Part shown: positions 47,098-59,004 of the stretch, in pieces
How positions within the stretch are numbered: the first letter of the stretch is position 1
Layout of the letters: each line of letters begins with the position of its first letter
Source: Musa acuminata AAA Group
Taxonomy: Eukaryota > Streptophyta > Magnoliopsida > Zingiberales > Musaceae
Length of the DNA stretch: 64,000 nucleotides
Reading direction: 5' to 3'
NCBI RefSeq assembly: GCF_036884655.1
Contig: NC_088338.1
Coordinates: 1,608,001-1,672,000 of the forward strand
The notes under the pieces: model-generated
The model's database searches: none
Seen by the model: only the letters and a program-made list of their open reading frames with translations
Told to the model about the DNA's origin: nothing
Program-made: the position numbers and the translations under genes

Positions 47098-48874
47098 ACA
47101 GTGTGTTTTGAATTTTTAGATGATCATAATACATTATGGTGTTACTTGTGATCCTAGCACATAATTATCTTTCTAATTCTACTTGAGTTTGTTATTGGCA
47201 TATCATGAGATCACATTTTATTCTTGGATTTTTTTTCTCTCTTTCAAGTTATGTTTCTTTATTTTCTCTTTGATGAATTAGTTCAGTATTTTTGTTTTTT
47301 TGGTGTTATAATTGTTTAACTAATCCAATTGTGCTCCTGTGATAACCTATATTTCTTGAACTTTAATAAACTTTTCTACCCAAGGGATGATCTACGAAAA
47401 TCCTTGATGAATGTGTAATTGAAAGTAACATTAGTTTCTCAAGGGAAAGATAAGTGTGCATGATGTAGTTGCAGAATAAGATGGTACAACAAGAACAAAT
47501 CCTACAATCATGAAGTAACAGTGTTATCTTAACTTTAGAGTAGGTGACTAGGATTTGTCTGGTTTGTTTGAGATCATAGATTTTTTTTTATTTGGTGAAA
47601 TTGACTGAGAATTGATTATAATCAGGCAAATGTTGGTCAGGATTGGCGAGACCATAAAGGAATTTAGCATTGTTGACCAATATTTAAATCATTAGGATTG
47701 TGCCAGAAATTGATCTAAATCAGTTAAAGATCAGCTGTAACTGATTGGATTGGTTGAATCGATCTAGGATTAGCCTATTTCTTTTTATCAATTTTTTACA
47801 TATCATTGCCAAAATTCCATTTTGTGATAATTTTAGGATTTCACTCAGCTAATTTCATGAGCTACTGTATTTATATGATATTGCCAAGAAGCGGGAGATG
47901 ATCATGCTTTTGACATGGTGGTCATGGAGGCACATCGTTTTCCAATAGCTTGGTGATAACTGGAAGTTGCACAAGAGGAATAGTTGTTCAGAGGAGAGAA
48001 CATCACACATAAAAGGCCACTGGAGTAGTTGTATGGTGGGGACATTCTATAGGGTTGGAGAAACGATGAAGGATGACAGAATGAGACGGTGAGGATGATA
48101 AGGTTAGTGGCATTGAGGATTTGGGTATTAGCTTTACTCTTTCTTAGTATCAGTGGCCACACACTCAGTGTCTCAGTTCTCAAAGCCTGGAAACGATTTC
48201 GAGATTCAAGGCTGTCCTCCATTTGCTTGAATTTTCCGTGAGTGGAGGAGGCTTTTGGGTGATTTCTGCGTGTCTCATGTGTAGGAAGTAGAGGGTGACT
48301 GTTACTGCAGGTGCCTTGGAGCGCCAGCAGTGATGTGTGATTGAGCCAGCTGACACCTTAGTACTTGGCCTTGGTCAGCCGAGGTCGATGGGCAGCCGGA
48401 TTTAATAATTAAAGCTGACACCATCAGAGGTTGGTCTCTTGGCATTTCTTTTTAGTACCATTTCTGACATGTTGGTGATGCAAACTTTTTTCCTTGTTCA
48501 GATTTGAGTATTTGACACTGATTACTTCTTGCATCAAGTGTTGCATTTTGACTTCACAAACATTGATTGAGCGCGACAGGGAGATGCAATTCCTTCTGTC
48601 AAAACGGAAAGATGTTCTAATCACCAGAGATGAGAGGATCAATTTGGTGCAGTTATTCTCACAGATTATGGCATGGTTACTTTCTTTCTACCACAACAGG
48701 TGATGCTACATGTGTTTATCTTGATCCTTGTTTTGAAATGTATACTTAGTTATTGAAAGAAAATAGAGCAGTTTATGCATCGAAGCTGCGAGGTCAGATG
48801 TACACAGCCTAAAGTTCTCATTATCTACATCTTGTTTTTTACTTTCTTAGTGTTAAATGCAATGGGAGTGTCTT

Positions 48875-48905
<31 letters not shown>

Positions 48906-49788
48906 TCTTACAATGCCTTGAAAGCCATGGGATGTTCTTGTGACATATATCATCAGCTCAACATGGATAGTATCGGTGGATATTGGATCAGATGATTTGT
49001 GTGTTGTGCTGTTTGTGAACTTGAAATGTACCTCTTCTGCCTTGACATCTGGGCTATTCTGTAGAATGTGAGTTATTGAACTTTAGCATTGTTGAAACTT
49101 ATATGTGCTTTGACATCTATTGTGGCCAGTAGCTTAATGGGTGTCTGATGTCGTTCATATTAATTTCAGGATTTTTTTATTTATTTGTCTTCTACTACTT
49201 TGGTTAGTACTCTGTGCAGACCTATAACCAAAGTCATCTTTCCTCTTATGAAAAATTACTAAGACCTTTTTTTTATCCCAAGAAAACAAAAGCTTTTGTA
49301 TGACGTTTTGTGATTCAATTTGATTTCTCAGGCTTATAATTTACATGTTTACATGTGTTTTGTATAGTTGTTCGTCCCGGTTGGAGCGCGTGAGCTTGAT
49401 CCCAAGAACTAGCCTGGATTGATGTCAACAGGGTTTGCGTAGCTTCACTTGAGGTGTACACGGAGGGACAAATTTGAAGACCACAAGTCGGTCTTTAAAG
49501 AAGAGAGGAAAATATCAGGGCTATTATTCATGGGTTTGTGGAAGAATTTTAGTGAGTAACGACTTCCAACTTAAGCGTGTCAAAGGATTGCGAGGTGACT
49601 TTGGATCAACTATTCTGTTCTGTCAACATAGCTGCAGCTTTCAGAATTGTCTTCTTTTGAAATGTTGTGCAGTGTTTGGAAGATTGACAAGTAAAAGCAG
49701 GCTACCAATATGGACCAGTGCTGCAGAGCTTCCACAGTCTTTGGCAGAAGCTGTGCGCGAAGAGGAGACTTGCTCTCTCCGTTTGCCT
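47098..49788. other. Intergenic region between the PPR and receptor-kinase genes
   Basis: PPR 3' UTR, then mixed AT-rich DNA with a (GA)n microsatellite at about 48878-48905. Several frames of 60-110 codons are open but lack any family signal. 49,390-49,788 is probably the promoter and leader of the receptor-kinase gene. Confidence 0.5.
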
Positions 49789-51700
49789 ATGGCCGCCACC
49801 AAAGCATCAGCCATCTTTCCTCTGCTGCTGCTACTGCCACTGCTGCATCTCCTCTTTTCTGGATTAGCAGCTGCAAGACATGAAGATTGCCCTCCATTCT
49901 CCTGTGGGCAGCTCCGGGACGTCAAATACCCTTTCCGTCGCAAAGATGATCCATCCATCTGCGGGGTGACAACCTACCAACTCAACTGCGACGCCAACAG
50001 ATCTACCTTAAGGATTGGCTCTGCGGACTACTTCGTCACTCAGATATTGTACGTATCGTCCTATTCTACTTGGATCCGGCTGGTGGATCCTAACCTCGCC
50101 AATGGAAGTTGTGGTCGCCCTGCCCAACCTTTATCGCCCACCAACTTGTCGACCGCGGAATTCGATTTCTATTCAAATTACTGGGCCAGTTTCATGAATT
50201 GCAGCGAGACGATCCAGAACGACACACGGTATCACCTCCTTTCATGTCTGGGCGGCAAGGACACGTTTTTCTATGTCATCGTAGCCCCAGAAGCAGATGA
50301 ACTGGGCTACCTTCATCCGTGGTGCGAGTATGTATCAATGATTCCGGTCGCTTATAATGCATCTTTGTTCGACGATCCACCGAGTTCAGCGATCGACGCA
50401 TTCAGCATCCTGCAGAAGGGGTTCGATTGTTATATTCCTGGAAGACGTGGTGCGATTAACTGGAAATATTTGATGATAAGACTCAGTCAGATTATACTGC
50501 TCTTGATAGGTATTGTCCCACTGGTATTCCCCGTTCTGCACTGCATGCTACGCTCTGGCTCTCAACTTCCTTTGTTTCCTCTGTTACGCAGTGCCGTTCA
50601 TGGTAGGCCGGTTAGTGATCGCGCCGATCATAGTCTGTGTCTTCTTTGCTCACAAACTGTGGGTCAGCCGAGCCTCCGTGGACACCGTGGAGAAGTTCCT
50701 CCGCGCTCAGCAAACGCTGACGCCCACCAGGTACGGCTACACCGACATCGTAGCCATCACCCGGCACTTCAGGCAGAAGCTGGGCCAGGGAGGGTTCGGA
50801 TCCGTGTTCAAGGGCGAGCTCGCCGGTGGCCTTCTCGTGGCCGTCAAACTGCTCGGCAACTCCAAATGCAACGGCGACGAGTTCATCAGCGAAGTCTCCA
50901 CCATCGGCAGGATCCACCATGTGAATGTGGTGAGGCTGGTCGGCTACTGCGCCGAGGGATCCAAGCGGGCGCTCGTCTACGAATACATGCCCAATGGCTC
51001 CCTCGACAGGTACATCTTCGCTTCCAAACCAACCACGGCCCGCACTTTTACCTCGGAAAAGCTCATCGACATAGCCATGGGCGTCGCCCGCGGCATCCAC
51101 TACTTGCATCGAGGGTGTGACATGCAGATTCTGCACTTCGACATCAAGCCTCATAACATTCTCCTCGACCGCAATTTCACGCCCAAGATTTCTGATTTCG
51201 GACTCGCAAAACTGTATCCAAAGGGCAACAGTCTGGTGTCAGTCAGTGCCGCCAGGGGGACGGTGGGATACATAGCTCCCGAGTTGATCTCCAGGAGCTT
51301 TGGAATCATATCGCACAAATCAGATGTCTATAGCTTTGGGATGCTGCTGATGGAGATGGCAGGAAGGAGGAGGAACGTGGATCCTCGTGCAGAGAATTCG
51401 AGCCAGGTTTACTATCCTTCGTGGATATACGATAAGCTCGCTCGGCAGCAGGAGATCCAATTCGACGACACCTCGGAGATAGAGGAGTTGGAGAAGAAGC
51501 TGGCGGTGGTTGGATTGTGGTGCATCCAAATAAAGCCATCGGAGAGACCGACAATGGCAAAGGTGTTGGAAATGCTGGAAGCTGATGCGAGCAGCCTACC
51601 GATGCCCCCCAAACCCTTCTTTTCCTCCGTGGATTCCACTTCAGAAACAAAGGCTTGCTTGATTTCTTCTTCCGCTGAGCTATCCATCATCTCGGAATGA
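49789..51700 (+). CDS. LRK10L-type receptor-like kinase
   Basis: A plasma-membrane receptor kinase of the LRK10-like (wheat leaf-rust 10 kinase related) group. Two exons: 49789-50509 and 50592-51700, split by an 82-nt GT..AG intron at phase 1; 1,830 nt, 609 aa. The start was placed at the Met that begins a good signal peptide (MAATKASAIFPLLLLLPLLH..LAAA), although the frame is open further upstream. The ectodomain has the GUB_WAK pattern (CPPFSCGQLRDVKYPFRRK, ICGVTTYQLNCD), N-glycosylation sites and a second Cys cluster. A membrane span (LVIAPIIVCVFFAHKLW) precedes the kinase: GQGGFGSVF, Lys in VAVK (about 326), LHFDIKPHNILL (Asp about 424), DFGLAK, GTVGYIAPE. The His-Phe-Asp catalytic loop makes it a non-RD kinase, usual for this group. 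Confidence 0.94.
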
Positions 51701-52720
51701 AAAATCATTGTTCAAACGAGTAGAAATAAACAACTGCAATGGTGCACTACAATAAAGAATCCGAGAAGAGGCAACATGCCATAAAGGTGGATCAGTCAAC
51801 GAGTCCTGTTTGGTTCGTCTAATCTACTTATGAAGAACTCAGCTTTAGCCTGAAGACTACGAAAATTAATGGCCTATTGTTTACATCTCATTTCTATATA
51901 GTTATCAATGCGGAGAAATCATTCTCTCTTCCGATGTACTATTTAGTCACATAACACTGGTAATCTAGTCTTACTAGTTAGTTCTTCCAGTGCTATAATT
52001 GCTCGTCTTTGAACACTGTATTGCTTATCCTTTCCCTGCCAAGAACAGAGCTATCATTATAATTTCTTGTCTTCGAACACTGCAATGCTCAGCCTTTCCC
52101 CTCCAAGAACATAGAACTATAAGTGTATACATGTTGCATGATATCTAATCAGCTGACTTGAGTACTTTTCTTTGTTTCTGTGTACTAATGATGGTTTGGA
52201 TGAAGGAGAGACCACCTCAGTGAGTAAATTCATGTTCTTCAGCTAAATCAATGCAGATTTCCAACTCATTAATTGCTGAGATCTGTGAACTTGCATGGTT
52301 GGTGGCTTATTATTTTCAAGCTTCCTATTTTTCTTATAATTCTTTTAACATCATTGAGTGATCGTGTGGGACAGCAGTCATCAAATTTAGATCATGTCAA
52401 AAACTCCAATATCAATCAAGAATTCACTTTCATTAAGGAAATGATTTATGGTCCACCATATTGTCACTTTCCATCCACTAATTGAGATTGAAGTAGCAGA
52501 AGACAAATCAACTTTGAAGCTTCTTATGGAGGATTTTTGACAGAAATGTGAAGATACAAAGCATCAGATGCATGATTAGTATGTGTTGATGAAACATTCC
52601 TGTGTCTCAGGCTCAACCACATCACATCGAAACCATTGGCAGTGTGACCGTAAGATGGATCATCAGAAAGAGAACAAAAAATGAAGGAAGAAGAAGAAAT
52701 GAACATGCACCTGTGTGCTT
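51701..52720. other. Intergenic, convergent gene ends
   Basis: 3' flanks of the receptor-kinase and GT61 genes. A pair of similar 60-bp stretches (CTTTGAACACTGTATTGCTTATCC at about 52008 and CTTCGAACACTGCAATGCTCAGCC at 52071) is a local tandem duplication. No gene is seen. Confidence 0.5.
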
Positions 52721-54687
52721 CTACTGACGAAGAAGATCCATGGTTTTGAGCAAGAAAGGCCTGAACCTGTTCACATCGAGCCTCACGTTCTGCTTGGCCA
52801 AGTACACGTCCCCCATCTTGAAGAAGCCTTGCCTGTGAAGTGACTGTGGGTCTGTGAACACCGGATGATCTCTGGGGTACAGGTCCAGCAGCGTGCTCTC
52901 CTCCACCGTGATGTTGTACTCCAGGTAGTGCAGCCCGGCGTCCGAGGAGGGGAATCTGAAGGTGTGCGAGGCCATGCCCTCCAGCTCACAGCAGGGGACG
53001 ATCTGTATCAGCACGGCGTTCTTGGGGAGGAAGACGAAGTTGGTGAGCCCGGCGCCGTGCACTCCCATGATCGCGTCGCACGAGTTCACCACGCTCGCGA
53101 ACCCCGCGACGTCGCCGAACTTGGCGTCCGTCCTCACCACCTCGAAGCCCGACGCCTCCGCCATCCGGACGATCTCCGGTACGTTGGTGAACCTCCGCTT
53201 GCCCTTTCTCTCCACCACCAGTAGCCTCGGCTTCTTGGTTGGGTGCTCGCGCAAGCTGATCGCGTGGTCTCGCGGCAGGGAGTAGGTGCCCCTCAGGAAC
53301 TCGGTGAAGTCGAGCATGGAGTAGGCGTTGGGAGCTTGAGCGGGCTCGATGATGAGGTCGTTGTGGAAGCGGAGGCCGACCAAGACGTGCGGGTGGCAGA
53401 GGACTTCGTCGCTGTGGTCGAGATCGACGAGCTCGTACCGGGTGAGCCTCTTGATGATGGGCTGGTACTTGAGGAGCCACCACGGCTGGATGTTGGTGAT
53501 GAGGAACTGGACGTCGCCGTCGAACTGCCGCGCCGTCAAGAACAGAGGGAGCAGCACGTCGGTGAAGTCGTGGTAGTAGTTCCCGGTGAATCCACCAAGC
53601 GCGAACACGATGGCTGGGACTGCCTGGTTGACGGTGCACCGGGGGAGGATTGCGGAGGCGCCGCCGTTTGCCGTTGCTCTCACCGTGACCTTGGGGATGT
53701 TCTCCATCTGCTTGCGGACGTAAGGCACGACCTTCCATTGTTCTTCCCTTGGTTGATGGGGGGAAACGAACACCACGGATGAGGACTTGCCGTGGATTCG
53801 AACGTCGCCCTTCATCTCGCAGAATTCAGTTCTCGGATTGTTGAAGTCGCAGATTGGCTTCGTCATCTGAATCATTCTGTCTTCTCTTTTTGGAGCGTGA
53901 ATCTTTTCGGCTTCTGAGGAGCATCAAGCTCGTGTTGTTACGTTCTAATTGAAGTAGATGGATCCAATTTGGCCAAGATGATCGAGCATACCTGGTTGCT
54001 TGGGTTCTCTCTTCTCTTCCTTGGTGATTGAGTGGGGAATAGTGGAAGAGTTCTTGCGGTGCACGCTCTCGTCTGCAGTGTTTCCATGTTGATCCTCTGT
54101 CTTTCTTCCTCGTTCTGCAAGAGAGAGAGAAGACGATATCTCAGTGGAATTAATCCTAAATGATTGGAGGAAGAGATTGCATTGAGCTCAGACGGGTCCA
54201 GAACTCGGTGTGCTCTCCAAAACAGGGATCATTGACTTCCTGGTTTCTTCCTCTTCTCTGGGCACATGGCTCTCTGTGTCCTCTCTCTCTCTCTCTTTCT
54301 CTCTTAGTATGCTTTCAAGATGAAGCAATGTCGATAGTTCTTCTTACCTTGATTTTGGAGTCTAATTTTGCCTTCCACCGCTTCGTTGTTACGAACTCTG
54401 TAGGCAACAGATAGCCGCTGATCAACTGCAGAACAAGAGAAACAGAACAAATAAGGATCCAACAATCTCTGCGTCTCAAAACTTTTATAGACATAGATAT
54501 TACTACAAGAAGAAGAATAGCGGAACAACAACAGGGATTGAGGGAAGAGAGAAGACTCACCGGAGGTCTCCGACATGGAGATGAAGTATGTCAAGATGAC
54601 CACGCAGCATCCCACGAGCAACGCCAAACCGAGCTTCCGTGCCTCGAACCGACTCAAGTTCCGAACTACAGTCTTCTCGTATCCCAT
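52721..54687 (-). CDS. GT61 glycosyltransferase (xylan arabinosyl/xylosyl-transferase type)
   Basis: A Golgi type II membrane enzyme of family GT61; grass relatives add arabinose or xylose to xylan, others act on N-glycans, so the exact reaction is an inference. Four exons: 54687-54561, 54425-54348, 54114-53992 and 53913-52721, total 1,521 nt (506 aa) with agreeing phases. A short tail (MGYEKTVVRNLSRFEARK) leads to the anchor LGLALLVGCCVVILTYFI. An acidic, charged stem is encoded by exons 2-3. The catalytic domain starts near KPICDFNNPRTEFCEMKGDV and has RIHGKSSSVVFV, YYHDFTDVLLPLFLTARQFD, RLLVVERKGKRRF, the family hallmark GVHGAGLTNFVFLP and IQIVP. The domain looks complete and undamaged. 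Confidence 0.93.
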
Positions 54688-54844
54688 CTTCCGGGCGTCG
54701 CCGCCGCTGGTGGAAGCTTCAGCTGAAAGGAATCACCGTTGGTGAAGGGGAGAGTTGTATGGAACACACAGCAAGCAAGCTCTTCTTTTCCCCCCACTTG
54801 CTGCCAAAGCCTGGTTGGGAATTCTCCTGTGGAATGGATCTGTG

Positions 54845-54955
54845 GGCTCTCTCTCTCTCTCTCCTTCCTCTTCTTCTTCTTCTTCTTCTTCTTCTTCCAA
54901 ACCCTGTGTAGCTTTGAGAGAGAGGAATGGGTGCAAGAGGTTGCATTTAAATATA
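54845..54955 (-). promoter_or_regulatory. GT61 gene TATA-like box and GA/GAA leader
   Basis: On the minus strand TATATTTAAA (54955-54946) lies about 260 bases before the ATG. It is followed by a (GAA)n-(GA)n purine tract (54897-54848) that would fall in the 5' leader. Confidence 0.5.
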
Positions 54956-57732
54956 TCTCCAAAAAAGATACTCTTCATCTAAGGAGATGTAAAACATTGA
55001 CTAGTCTGCTTGAGGAATTAGTCATCTCCAGTAGGCAAATCTAAAATGTTCATTTTCCAGAATTCCAAATCAAAAAAATGCACCTTTCTACCTTGTATAC
55101 TTTTTTTTTATTATGTGCTTATATGGATCATTAGTAGAAAAATAATTTACAAAAAATCAGAAGGAGAAAAAAGCTATTTTTATTCTCATCAAATGAAGTT
55201 TGTGTAAATGGTCAATGATTTTGTAATCTGAAACTCAAATCCAAAATAATTTTGTAATCTGAGTCTATAATCTATTCTCTTTCATTAAAGAACACCTAAG
55301 CTGACAGATTGATTCTGTAAAACTGATATTATATTAACTGATCCTATAATTTTACAAAGAGCATGTGACTCAAGTTGAGGAAAAGTTGTGGTTGGCTTTG
55401 TTCTAAGACATTGGAATAAATAGACCCATTCTCACCAAAAAATGATAATACTTAAGTGAACCCAAGCTGACTTTTCAAAACTTTCAGCTGCCATATCATA
55501 CATGTGAGCAACATAAATGTTCCATGTTGAGTTGTTGTTTCAAGATCTATAAGAAGAACCATTACACATTGTCATGTTCTGATTGATGACAACTTTTTCC
55601 TTTTTACTGTAGAGAGAGAAAGGAACACATCCATACCAGAGCATTTTACAAGTGACCAAAGTTCTAAGAGAGACTAATGCATTGTTGTACCTCCAGAAGT
55701 AAGGTATTGAGTGTCCTAAAATAAATGTCACCTAATGCTCAAGATGCCATATGTTTTGCATGTGTATGTATGAGAGAGAGAAAGAGAGAGAATCCTAGGT
55801 TTTCTAGAAGCATTTCAACAAGGAAATTCTCAAGAGTATGATGACAAATGAGATCATGTTGGACACATCAAGTATCAACCTACTCATGCATGCTACAGTT
55901 TAACCTGGGATTTCTCTCCCATGGCTTGAACTGTGGGCTACACAGCCACAGGCCTTCCAATCAATGAAGCATCATCATGCTTCTTATTTCTCCTCCAACG
56001 TGTCTTGTCTCTTTGTCATAAAATAAAAAGCTGAAAGCTACCGAACTGGTAGTCCTATTGGCTTTGCCATCATTCTCATCCTCTTCTTATCATTATAGTT
56101 TGTACAGATACCAAAGCATCCCCTCTCTATGGTCTGCTAAAGATGAGCCATGAGCCATGCCCAATACACAGCTCTGCCTTCTTCATTAAGATCAAGTGAT
56201 TGGTATCAGGACATATCCCACAATAAAGACAAGTTTCAGCAGTCCAATTGGAGCTGGGAAGCAACTTGGTAACTTGTGGGACTCTAAAATGCTTTTCTAA
56301 TATATAAATATACATCATCTCTTCTGCTATCATTGACTTGTATTATGGACTACATGTCATGGATGAATTTATTGAACCAGTCACAAAAAATTGAACAAGT
56401 CAAGTGAGTATGCTGTGACAGATAGATAGATCTAATAGCTTTAAAGATACACAAAAAGGAAGGTTCAACTGGTAAGTTATGTAATCAATTCAATGTTCCA
56501 ACCACTCTGTTGAAATTGAGCAGGATGATAAAGAAATGATGTATGAAGATGGACTTGGATCTAAATTATGTGCATCAATCTAAGTCCACTCTGTCCACAC
56601 CTCTCACAGGAATAAAAAGGAGGTTCATTGACTTTTGAAGCAAAATAATAGCAATGATAATAATAATATGCAGTGAACTTACATATCGCAGTTTATTATC
56701 TGGCATGGAAGTGCATGAATTCCATTACTTGCCTCACAAAATATCTTGATATTACAGTGAACATTCCAACAGAGGCATCACATGTTGGGTTGTTTTCTTC
56801 CTTTTGGGCATTTTGTGGGGAATCCTTGAGTTGTTGAAACAGTAACTTGGAACATACTGTCCCTGTGAAGTTCTGGGAAGGGAGTACAATCATTGAAGAA
56901 CAATATTGCAAGTTCTGTCGAGTTTGGAAGATATTTGAGATCAAAAATTCTGTAAGCTGTCCCCTAATAATTGAGTTTAATGCATAATCCATGAGTCGTC
57001 AATTGTCAAGCCAAAGTCTTACGGATAACTCTATCGTAGGTATCATCAAATGACTCACTAAAGAATTATCTAAATTTTATCCTTTTCAAATGCCATGGAT
57101 CCCAAAATACAGATCCGAACAGAAAAGATTCCTCTACTTCTCAATCAAACCAATAAGAAACTAAACATGTTCTTCATGTATAATAATAAAATTACTACAG
57201 TAGATGCAGAACTCTGTTTTTCTTTTCTTCTTTTTTTTTTCCAAGGAAAAGATAGAACTCCTCTTTGTTTATAGATATAAATTGGGATGTATATATATAT
57301 ATACCAAGTGGTATTAATTGTTTTATGAACCACATGGAGCACATGTGATGGAATCATATTGATCCATGAAATCAGTAATGAAAACACAGAGCAAGCTGGC
57401 TGCTAAATCTTGAAGAAATGTGAAATCATAGCAACCCAATTTGACTTTCCTTGAGCTCTGGGTGAACGTATTGCGCTTTACAAAGATGAAATGTTTCATT
57501 TGCCGCTAATACATCTGTCGTCTTGTAGTGGTGCTGAGAGAATTATATATGTAATATGGCAGAAGTAAAGCTTGTCGGGTCTTATGACACCGATTGTTGT
57601 AGGGTCATTTGCAAGCTCTTGAAGGCATTGACTTGGTAAAACTCGTTCCTTTGATTCATGGGTTTGATCATTGAGCCAAACAATCAGATTGTATGTTAAG
57701 TCATATGCATACATTATATCTACAAAAAGATA
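54956..57732. other. Intergenic region
   Basis: AT-rich upstream DNA of the GT61 gene. Short GA runs occur near 55772-55790 and a (TA)n tract near 57290-57302. Frames of 60-100 codons are open on the minus strand but carry no family signal, splice context or base-composition shift. Confidence 0.5.
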
Positions 57733-58056
57733 TTATTTTATGTTTGTAACAGAGAACAAACGCCTTACGAAGACCTTCGTGTTCTTTTCCGTTGTCCAGT
57801 CAATAGATCCTTCTATTGTTCTTTGCCTTTTTACATGAGACGAATGCTTTGGCTGTTCTTTTCGTTCTTGTATCCTTTGTTCCAGAGCAACGCAGAATCC
57901 AACAACTTCCAGGAATAAAAATAGCGAGATCAACGGCAACAACAAGAAGGCACTTTTCAAGCTCGTACAAGAACTTTCATTAGCAAAGACTAGGGATTTT
58001 GGCGATGCAGAAATGTCAGAATCATGCGGAGAATCATTCCGTAGTGTCCAAATCAA
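57733..58056 (-). CDS. Possible small single-span membrane protein (107 aa)
   Basis: Not recognised. The frame starts MIWTLRNDSPHDSD, has a strong hydrophobic segment (AFLLLPLISLFLFLEVVGFC, about residues 35-55), then a basic, Lys/Arg-rich tail (EQRIQERKEQPKH). The layout is plausible for a small membrane protein and the sequence is less AT-rich than its surroundings, but no homologue or promoter is evident. It lies about 100 bases beyond the 3' end of the FAM133-like gene on the same strand and could be part of a readthrough 3' UTR. Confidence 0.25.
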   Translation of the reverse strand: MIWTLRNDSPHDSDISASPKSLVFANESSCTSLKSAFLLLPLISLFLFLEVVGFCVALEQRIQERKEQPKHSSHVKRQRTIEGSIDWTTEKNTKVFVRRLFSVTNIK

Positions 58057-58153
58057 TCAGAACTAATAAAATAGGCTAGCCCATGGCAATCACAACTTAA
58101 AGAAGATTGATTTAGCATGGGATTAAGATTCAACAGATGCTTCCTCCAGACTT

Positions 58154-58976
58154 TTAGTTACTGCTAGTTCCGTCAGCAGAAGTTTTGCTTTCATGCTTTC
58201 CAAGCTCTACATCTGGCTCCACTGAGCAGCGATGATGATTGTGTTTCTGGTGGTTGTGATGGTGGTGCCCATGCTTATGATGAGACTTCTTGGCATCTCT
58301 TGGCTTCCCTGTTTCGTACTCTTCCCCTGATGATTTGCCCTGGGAGGAGATCCTATTATGCTTGTGATCATCGTAACCGGGCAAATCATCTTCACCCGAC
58401 CTGAGATGGTGTTTGTGCTTTGAGTGTCTTCCTCCTTGCTTGAGAGTCTGAAGTCGAATCTTCATCACCTGACCTGTGATGGTGCTTATGGCGCCTAGAG
58501 TGACTCTTTCGGTTAGCTTTCTTTTCGTCGTCTTCAATGCTTGAAGGTGAGCTGCTAGAGTCTGTTCCGGATGAACATCTATACTTCCTCCCATGAGTGT
58601 GCCTCTTCCGGCCTGCATCATCGTCATCATTGCTATCATGATCACTGGAGCTTGAGCTTCTTTTCGTAGATCTGTGTTTCCTTTTTCCTCCATCTTCTGA
58701 GTCAGACTGGTCATGTTTCCGATGCTTCTTGTGAATTCTCTTCTTTCTGTACTTCCTTTCAGAATCGCTGCTGTCAGAATCGCTGTCATAATCTGATCCA
58801 GAATGGGTCCTTTTCTTGTGTCTTGATGCCTTCAATTTCCTCTTTTTTGCTTCTGCATCAGCTTTTGCCTTGGATGCAGCTTCCAGCCTCTGCTCCCATT
58901 TCACGGGGCCCTCTTTCTTCTCCAGAATTTTCTTCTTCTTCTCTTCAACCAATTGCAAGAACTTTTTGCAGTCCAT
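58154..58976 (-). CDS. FAM133-like Lys/Ser/His-rich nuclear-type protein
   Basis: A small, highly charged protein resembling plant FAM133-like/SR-related proteins; no enzymatic role is known to me. The conserved N-terminus reads MDCKKFLQLVEEKKKKILEK, KEGPVKWEQRLEAA and KAKADAEAKKRKLKAS. It is followed by Ser-Asp and Lys-Arg-His repeats typical of disordered nuclear proteins. The frame breaks unless a 73-nt GT..AG segment (58473-58401) is removed. Joining 58976-58474 to 58400-58154 gives 750 nt (249 aa) and links HKHHHRS smoothly to GEDDLPGYDDHKH; the end is His-rich (KHGHHHHNHQKHNHHR). A 5' leader exon borders a GTGAGATC donor at 61430, with a CAG acceptor at 59005 just before the start codon. 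The 73-nt gap could instead reflect a frameshift. Confidence 0.75.
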
Positions 58977-59004
58977 TTGATATGATACAAATATGACTTG
59001 AAGC

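Noticed and set aside
49474..51120. 548-codon frame starting upstream of the receptor-kinase signal peptide
   Set aside because: It begins before a clean signal peptide and leaves the kinase frame at the intron; the two-exon model gives a full receptor.
53243..53782. 179-codon plus-strand frame antisense to the GT61 gene
   Set aside because: GC-rich antisense of a clear gene, with no motif.
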